DNA from: a virus | IMG/VR virus record: IMGVR_UViG_3300017605_001116 | Location: 1-41,595 of that record | DNA: 41,595 bases | Reading direction: 5' to 3' (one strand) | Part shown: positions 38,461 to 41,595 of the stretch, piece by piece | How positions within the stretch are numbered: the stretch's first letter is position 1 | Layout: each line of letters opens with the position of its first letter | Position numbers and translations under genes: made by a program | Notes under the pieces: generated by a model | What the model saw: the letters and a program-made list of their open reading frames with translations, nothing else | The model's database searches: none | Told to the model about the DNA's origin: nothing

Positions 38461-39768
38461 ATGTTCTTCAAGTCTTTCGCACTCGTCCTCGTCCTAGCGA
38501 CATCCGCAACGGCCCAGACGCCGGTCTCCGAGGTGCTCAGCGCAGCCCTCGTCGGCCCGTTCGACCAGACTCAAGGCCACAAGACCTACGTGACCGCGAG
38601 CTCCCCGGGCGCCTTCAGCCCCTCGACAGGCATCCCAGCCGTCGTCGTCCACTGGACGTTCTGGTCCGACAGCTGCCAGCACCTCGCCGACTTCAACACC
38701 TGCCTCACCCGCGACGACTCGGTCGTCCTCGACGTCAGCGACATGGGCGGCATCGACGCCGAGAACGTGCCCCTCGAGAGTCGCGTCGACCTGACGGGCT
38801 ACCGCGGCAGCTACACCGCGCACGCCTTCGAGGCGGACGACCGCTGCAGAGATCCCGCAGACCGTGGCTTCGTGCTGGTCGAGGACGCCATCGCGGGGAC
38901 ATGGAGCATCGCCAACACCCGCAGCAACGCAGCCTTCGGCGATCGCGCCCAAAGCCTCCGCATCGACCCCGAGACCCACGCCATTGCCGTACCCGACCGC
39001 AAGTTCACGGCGCTCGACCTGCCGTTCTTCAACCCCGAGAGCCTGAACGACTCCGAGGTGATCATCCTCGCGGTGGTCGAGGGGTTCGGGGACCTGCCCG
39101 GCGAGATCGGCCCGCCCCAAGGCAGGGTGGTGATCGCGACCCAGGTGAAGGCGTGCGACACGCAGGAGACCTGCATCTCGCTGCCCGACCTCCAGCTCTC
39201 GTGCGCCCTGTACTCGACGTTGGTCCCGTCGCCGGGCGGGCTGATCCCCGAGACGCTCATGCCCGGCTCGAGCGGCTTCCTGCGGCTGAGCTCGCCGCGG
39301 TTCGTGGTGAGCGACCCCGCCATCGTGGGCGACTCGACCTGGCTCTACGCCTGGCACGGGCAGCAGCTCGGAGCCTACGGCACGGGGAGCAGGGGCACCT
39401 ACCTCGATCCGATCACCTTCGCGACGCCGACTCCGACCCCGAGCGCGACTCCGACGCCAAGCCTGACTCCCGGGGCAACGCCGACTCTCCCGGTGGCGAC
39501 CGCCACCCCGTCGCCGGCTGCCTCGGCTACCCCGGGAGTCTCCCCGACGCCAGAATTGACCGCCACGCCCTCGTTGACCGCGACCCCTGGTCCGACTACC
39601 TCCGGGACGCCGATCGCCTCTCCTACGCCAAGCCAGAGCGTTCCGACGCCATCCTCGTCGCCGTCAGCGACGCCAACAGCGACCGCGAGCCCTGTTTCGA
39701 CTGCCACGTCTACGCCTACGCCTAGTCCTACGCCTGGGCCTACGGGTACGGTCTTCGGCCCGCCGTGA
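38461..39768 (+). CDS. Secreted protein with Thr/Pro-rich C-terminal tail
   Basis: The 435-residue protein starts with a Sec signal peptide MFFKSFALVLVLATSATAQ. A globular Cys-containing beta-rich domain of about 300 residues follows, with no recognised catalytic motif. The C-terminal about 105 residues are Thr/Pro/Ser repeats (PTPTPSATPTPSLTPGATPT), like flexible or glycosylated linkers of surface proteins. A good AGGGGG site precedes the ATG. Such a gene among replication genes is unusual for a lytic function and may be a cargo gene expressed by the lysogen to alter the host surface. Confidence 0.68.
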   Translation: MFFKSFALVLVLATSATAQTPVSEVLSAALVGPFDQTQGHKTYVTASSPGAFSPSTGIPAVVVHWTFWSDSCQHLADFNTCLTRDDSVVLDVSDMGGIDAENVPLESRVDLTGYRGSYTAHAFEADDRCRDPADRGFVLVEDAIAGTWSIANTRSNAAFGDRAQSLRIDPETHAIAVPDRKFTALDLPFFNPESLNDSEVIILAVVEGFGDLPGEIGPPQGRVVIATQVKACDTQETCISLPDLQLSCALYSTLVPSPGGLIPETLMPGSSGFLRLSSPRFVVSDPAIVGDSTWLYAWHGQQLGAYGTGSRGTYLDPITFATPTPTPSATPTPSLTPGATPTLPVATATPSPAASATPGVSPTPELTATPSLTATPGPTTSGTPIASPTPSQSVPTPSSSPSATPTATASPVSTATSTPTPSPTPGPTGTVFGPP

Positions 39769-39845
39769 TCGACGACCTGATCATCGCCCTAGTCCTAGCC
39801 GCAGGCTGGGTCCTCGTCTGCATGTACACCGTAGGCCCGTTCTAA
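39765..39845 (+). CDS. Short transmembrane peptide
   Basis: The 26-residue peptide has one hydrophobic helix (LIIALVLAAGWVLVCMYTV). It starts at the GTG overlapping the stop of the secreted protein (GTGA), a coupling typical of this genome. No family. It may accompany the secreted protein or be a membrane accessory. Confidence 0.4.
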   Translation: MIDDLIIALVLAAGWVLVCMYTVGPF

Positions 39846-39859
39846 CGGAGGAATCCCGA

Positions 39860-40009
39860 GTGAATTCGCCTGTTTCGACTCGCCCTGTTTCGACTGACTC
39901 CGAGGTATGCGAGCGCTGCCGTCAGCCGGTCACGCTCCAGCCCAACGGCTGGTTCGTCTGCTCGCCGTGCGGGCGCATCTGGTCCGCTCCACCTGCGAGG
40001 AAGTCGTGA
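39860..40009 (+). CDS. Small zinc-ribbon protein
   Basis: The 49-residue protein has CERC and CSPC pairs, with a short intervening region, giving a zinc ribbon. A duplicated PVST occurs at its N-terminus. ACGGAGGAA lies nine bases before the GTG start, good ribosome site support. The stop overlaps the next start by GTGA. Function unknown. Confidence 0.55.
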   Translation: MNSPVSTRPVSTDSEVCERCRQPVTLQPNGWFVCSPCGRIWSAPPARKS

Positions 40010-40206
40010 AGCCGGAGAACGACCTCCAGGCCATCGCCGCGGCCATCGAGGAGATGGGCAGGGCCATCGACCGCCTCGGCATTCGCCTCTCAGCCGTGGC
40101 AGCTACCGACCCCCGCGAGACCCTCGACAAGATCGCCGGCGAGCTCCACGAGGGCTTCGACCTGATCACCGTCGCCATCGAGCGCTTGAGCGAGCCCAAG
40201 CCCTAG
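40006..40206 (+). CDS. Small helical hypothetical protein
   Basis: The 66-residue protein is a predicted pair of amphipathic helices (LQAIAAAIEEMGRAIDRLGI and ETLDKIAGELHEGFDLI), a likely coiled-coil or helical bundle. The start GTG overlaps the zinc-ribbon gene by GTGA; a frame extending upstream to 39907 is only a shadow. It ends the plus-strand early block. Confidence 0.55.
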   Translation: MKPENDLQAIAAAIEEMGRAIDRLGIRLSAVAATDPRETLDKIAGELHEGFDLITVAIERLSEPKP

Positions 40207-40215
40207 TCAATCGAA

Positions 40216-40265
40216 AGCATCGGCGAAACACAGCGGCGCCCACTCCGCTGCGAATCGTCGATGCT
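40216..40265. terminator. Convergent inverted repeat, possible bidirectional terminator
   Basis: AGCATCG (40216-40222) pairs with CGATGCT (40259-40265) and CAGCGG (40231-40236) with CCGCTG (40245-40250). It lies between the end of the plus-strand block and the end of the minus-strand gene at 40271, where a shared terminator is expected. There is no T-run, so a factor-dependent or weak terminator is more likely. The CGATGCT arm is one of several copies in this end of the genome. Confidence 0.45.
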
Positions 40266-40270
40266 CTCGC

Positions 40271-40393
40271 TCAGTAGCAGTTCGTGTTGCAGATGTTGCC
40301 CGAGCACCACGTCGTGCAGTGCAGCGCGTGCGCGATGCTCACGCCTCCTGCCAGCAATGCCGCGAGTGTCAGGCAGATTCCAAGGGTCTTCAT
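40271..40393 (-). CDS. Secreted Cys-rich micropeptide
   Basis: The 40-residue protein is MKTLGICLTLAALLAGGVSI followed by AHA and a 17-residue mature region with four cysteines (LHCTTWCSGNICNTNCY). The N-terminus is a classical Sec signal peptide. The mature peptide is small, Cys-spaced and ends in CY. Ribosome site CTGGAGAT precedes. It is the last of the minus-strand right-end genes, each preceded by a hairpin leader. Mature Cys-rich secreted peptides may act as toxins, signals or envelope factors; the role is unknown. Confidence 0.6.
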   Translation of the reverse strand: MKTLGICLTLAALLAGGVSIAHALHCTTWCSGNICNTNCY

Positions 40394-40414
40394 GTTGCGG
40401 ATCTCCAGGTTGTT

Positions 40415-40472
40415 GCGGCACTAGCGCCGCAGGGGTTCCGCTCCAAGGAGCGGAGTCCCCGCGATGCTCTGC
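40415..40472 (-). repeat. Leader hairpin unit 1 (upstream of the secreted peptide)
   Basis: Conserved flanks GCGGCACTAGCGCCGCAGG (40415-40433) and CCCGCGATGCTCTGC (40458-40472) enclose a variable hairpin CCGCTCC-AA-GGAGCGG (40438-40453). Unit 2 at 40701-40754 has the same flanks with a different stem that still pairs. The flank hairpin GCGGC...GCCGC recurs a third time at 41282-41296. Pairing kept despite changed bases suggests a conserved RNA structure. Confidence 0.65.
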
Positions 40473-40474
40473 CT

Positions 40475-40678
40475 TTAGGCGGCTGGATGCGACCGCCACA
40501 CGACTCCGTTGTCCTTCGGATCGCATAGCAACTCGCGGTCTACGATGACGACCGCGTCTAGGATCTGCCCGCGTTGACTTTGCCAATCGATCGATGCGCG
40601 AATGCTGTACCAATCCGGCGAAGTGAATAGCAGTCGGTTGCTCAACTCGTCGCGGCACTCAAATCGTACTTGCTTCAT
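40475..40678 (-). CDS. Small hypothetical protein of the right-end operon
   Basis: The 67-residue protein (KQVRFECRDELSNRLLFTSP) has mixed charge and no transmembrane segment. Its ATG is preceded by a GGGGAG site held in the loop of a short hairpin, the same as the gene starting at 41258 (22 bases including the ATG identical). Family unknown. Confidence 0.6.
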   Translation of the reverse strand: MKQVRFECRDELSNRLLFTSPDWYSIRASIDWQSQRGQILDAVVIVDRELLCDPKDNGVVWRSHPAA

Positions 40679-40682
40679 CTTC

Positions 40683-40698
40683 GAATCTCCCCAGATTT
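40683..40698 (-). promoter_or_regulatory. Hairpin with ribosome site in its loop, copy 1
   Basis: On the minus strand, AATCT-GGGG-AGATT places the GGGG of the Shine-Dalgarno in the loop, four bases and a codon before ATG 40678. Identical to the copy at 41263-41278 over 22 bases (40676-40697 and 41256-41277). Probably controls translation. Confidence 0.5.
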
Positions 40699-40700
40699 CG

Positions 40701-40754
40701 GCGGCACTAGCGCCGCAGGAGGCCCTCCGTAGAGGGCTTCCCGCGATGCTCTGC
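40701..40754 (-). repeat. Leader hairpin unit 2
   Basis: Flanks GCGGCACTAGCGCCGCAGG (40701-40719) and CCCGCGATGCTCTGC (40740-40754) match unit 1 exactly; the enclosed stem is GCCCTC-CGTA-GAGGGC (40722-40737). The stem sequence differs but pairing is preserved, indicating selection for structure. It lies between the stop at 40755 and the gene at 40678. Confidence 0.65.
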
Positions 40755-41045
40755 TTACTTCAGCCAGCGGTTGATTCTCGCCCAATAGTCCGCGACTCGG
40801 GGCGATGCTTTCTCGATGAAGTACCCGCCGGCATATTCCTGTTGCCACCTCACGGCGCCAGGCGTACCAGTATCCGCCCGCTGCTGACGCTCCCGCTCTG
40901 ACATCACCCGGGCGAAACGTTTCGCGTCCGCAACGCTGATCGGTCCGATCGTCTCGATGATCGCTTGCTCCCGCGAGTAGCGATACTGGCTCATTAGCGC
41001 ACGAACCTGCATCTCTTGCGCGATGGTTAGCGGATAAGCCGCCAT
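40755..41045 (-). CDS. Protein with C-terminal YFIEKAS module
   Basis: The 96-residue protein has an N-terminal helical region (LTIAQEMQVRALMSQYRYSR, AKRFARVMSERERQQRAD) and a C-terminal module GGYFIEKASPRVADYWARI with NRWLK, which is nearly the same as the C-terminus of the 54-residue protein at 4016-4180. The start ATG is preceded by CGGAG. No known function; the module might bind the same partner in both. Confidence 0.62.
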   Translation of the reverse strand: MAAYPLTIAQEMQVRALMSQYRYSREQAIIETIGPISVADAKRFARVMSERERQQRADTGTPGAVRWQQEYAGGYFIEKASPRVADYWARINRWLK

Positions 41046-41060
41046 TTCGATGCTCCGTTC

Positions 41061-41258
41061 TCAGGCGCTTGCGCGCTGCTCAGTGTCCGCGTCTACCCAC
41101 TCGATGAAGCCGTCGCGCGTGTCGTAGATCGCATGCGCATCACACTCGCCGCAGTTCACGCGACCAAGGCCGACCTGCCGCAACTCGAAACGGCCGTCGT
41201 GCGTCTCGAATTCCAGATCGTCGCTGCCGCAGATTCCGCACTTGCTAGGCTTGGTCAT
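41061..41258 (-). CDS. Zinc-ribbon protein of the right-end operon
   Basis: The 65-residue protein has CGICGSDDLEF and then VNCGECDAHAIYDT, two CxxC pairs typical of a zinc ribbon. The start at 41258 is preferred to an upstream ATG (41366) because the 22-base leader around it is repeated before the gene at 40678. It is the first gene of the minus-strand right-end operon. Probably nucleic-acid binding or small protein adaptor. Confidence 0.6.
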   Translation of the reverse strand: MTKPSKCGICGSDDLEFETHDGRFELRQVGLGRVNCGECDAHAIYDTRDGFIEWVDADTEQRASA

Positions 41259-41262
41259 CTTC

Positions 41263-41278
41263 GAATCTCCCCAGATTC
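41263..41278 (-). promoter_or_regulatory. Hairpin with ribosome site in its loop, copy 2
   Basis: GAATCT-GGGG-AGATTC on the minus strand, six base pairs, with the GGGG of the Shine-Dalgarno in the loop, five bases before ATG 41258. A second stem GCGGC-(ATAGA)-GCCGC (41282-41296) lies just upstream in the transcript, as in the other leader units. Confidence 0.5.
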
Positions 41279-41381
41279 TTCGCGGCTCTATGCCGCACCT
41301 CTCTTCTCGCATACACACCATTTCTGCACCATCCACTAACTCGCGCACACCCGGAAAACCTAGCATCCACCTGCGAAAATA

Positions 41382-41412
41382 GTTGTAGAACTTCTCCCAA
41401 ACACCGCGTCAA
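41382..41412 (-). promoter_or_regulatory. Promoter candidate of the right-end operon with operator-like site
   Basis: On the minus strand TTGACG (41412-41407) is followed by GAAGTTCTACAAC (41394-41382), similar to the GAAGTTGTACAAG of the recombination promoter. The -35/-10 spacing would be 19 bases if TACAAC is the -10, longer than ideal. The shared GAAGTTnTACAA suggests regulation by the same protein. Confidence 0.45.
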
Positions 41413-41454
41413 CGTACCTGTTGAAAATCCTTCAGCGGCGGTGGCAGTAGCTGC

Positions 41455-41595
41455 CCCACACCCGTGGTATAAGCCCGCGTCATGGCTGGACCTTCGCAGC
41501 AATTCGAAATCGCCGAGCGCCCGCCGCCACCAAAGCAGCGCGTCCCCGAGATCGTCGAGGCCTTCGCCTCGCATGGCTCCTACCGCGCTGCCGGC
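41455..41595. repeat. Terminal direct repeat, right copy
   Basis: Identical to bases 1-141. It includes the start of the first plus-strand gene (ATG at 41482). Removing one copy gives the circular genome of 41,454 bp. Confidence 0.95.

Larger units (their letters stand above)
41259..41481. other. Divergent control region at the circular junction
   Basis: On the circular map, this region separates the minus-strand right-end operon (start 41258) from the first plus-strand gene (ATG at 28, equal to 41482). It contains the leader hairpins (41263-41296), a minus-strand promoter candidate (41382-41412) and a TATAAG nine bases before the plus ATG. No gene is supported in it. Confidence 0.6.

Noticed and set aside
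41259-41366. Longer start of the zinc-ribbon gene at 41366
   Set aside because: The 22-base leader around 41258 is repeated exactly before another gene (40678), which marks 41258 as the start.
1-41595. CRISPR array, tRNA genes, diversity-generating retroelement, restriction nuclease
   Set aside because: No spaced direct-repeat array, no cloverleaf I could fold, no reverse transcriptase and no nuclease partner for the methyltransferase were seen.

Overview
The window is a complete, circularly closed phage genome assembled from GC-rich DNA. The first 141 bases are identical to the last 141, so the unique length is 41,454 bp. Gene content is that of a tailed, podovirus-type temperate phage: split terminase, portal, N4-gp56-like coat protein, tail adaptor and nozzle, large ejection-type virion proteins, tyrosine integrase, RecT/exonuclease recombination genes and a lambda-like replication initiator. 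There is no phage DNA polymerase or RNA polymerase, so it must use host replication and transcription. The host cannot be named from the sequence. High GC, frequent GTG starts and Sec signal peptides on several proteins suggest a GC-rich Gram-negative bacterium.

Layout. (1) 28-4180: a small-terminase candidate, then about a dozen tiny overlapping genes (zinc ribbons, membrane peptides, a GroES-like protein), partly in an unusually purine-rich codon style. (2) 4170-5899: the large terminase in two pieces, separated by a strongly paired RNA/DNA element. (3) 5896-19888: head and tail genes, interrupted by two HNH endonucleases and including several small beta-rich putative decoration proteins. 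(4) 19885-30477: low-complexity Pro/Gly/Met/Gln-rich proteins, then very large putative ejection proteins, with an embedded GNAT acetyltransferase. (5) 34458 down to 30470 on the minus strand: the recombination operon (zinc ribbon, conserved phage protein, RecT, HNH, PD-(D/E)XK exonuclease, unknowns, Holliday-junction-type resolvase), driven from a promoter with a palindromic operator. (6) 34787-34524: a ribbon-helix-helix regulator, divergent from the integrase (34982-35935). (7) 36071-40206: replication initiator carrying candidate origin iterons inside its gene, a helicase-loader-like protein, a DNA methyltransferase, a secreted Thr/Pro-rich protein and small genes. (8) 41258 down to 40271 on the minus strand: four small genes, three of them with a repeated hairpin leader, the last encoding a 40-residue secreted Cys-rich peptide.

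How it works together. Genes overlap by ATGA, GTGA or TGATG in most of the genome, so translation is probably coupled. The ribbon-helix-helix protein may control the recombination operon and the right-end operon, because both candidate promoters carry a related GAAGTTnTACAA site. The most unusual observations are the terminase split (TGG-stop at the end of part one and a TGG where homology resumes in part two, with a 14-bp basal stem between), the repeated three-hairpin leader with its Shine-Dalgarno in a loop, a 54-residue protein that joins the terminase N-terminus to a module found again at the other end of the genome, and an HNH endonuclease read in frame into a secreted virion-region protein.
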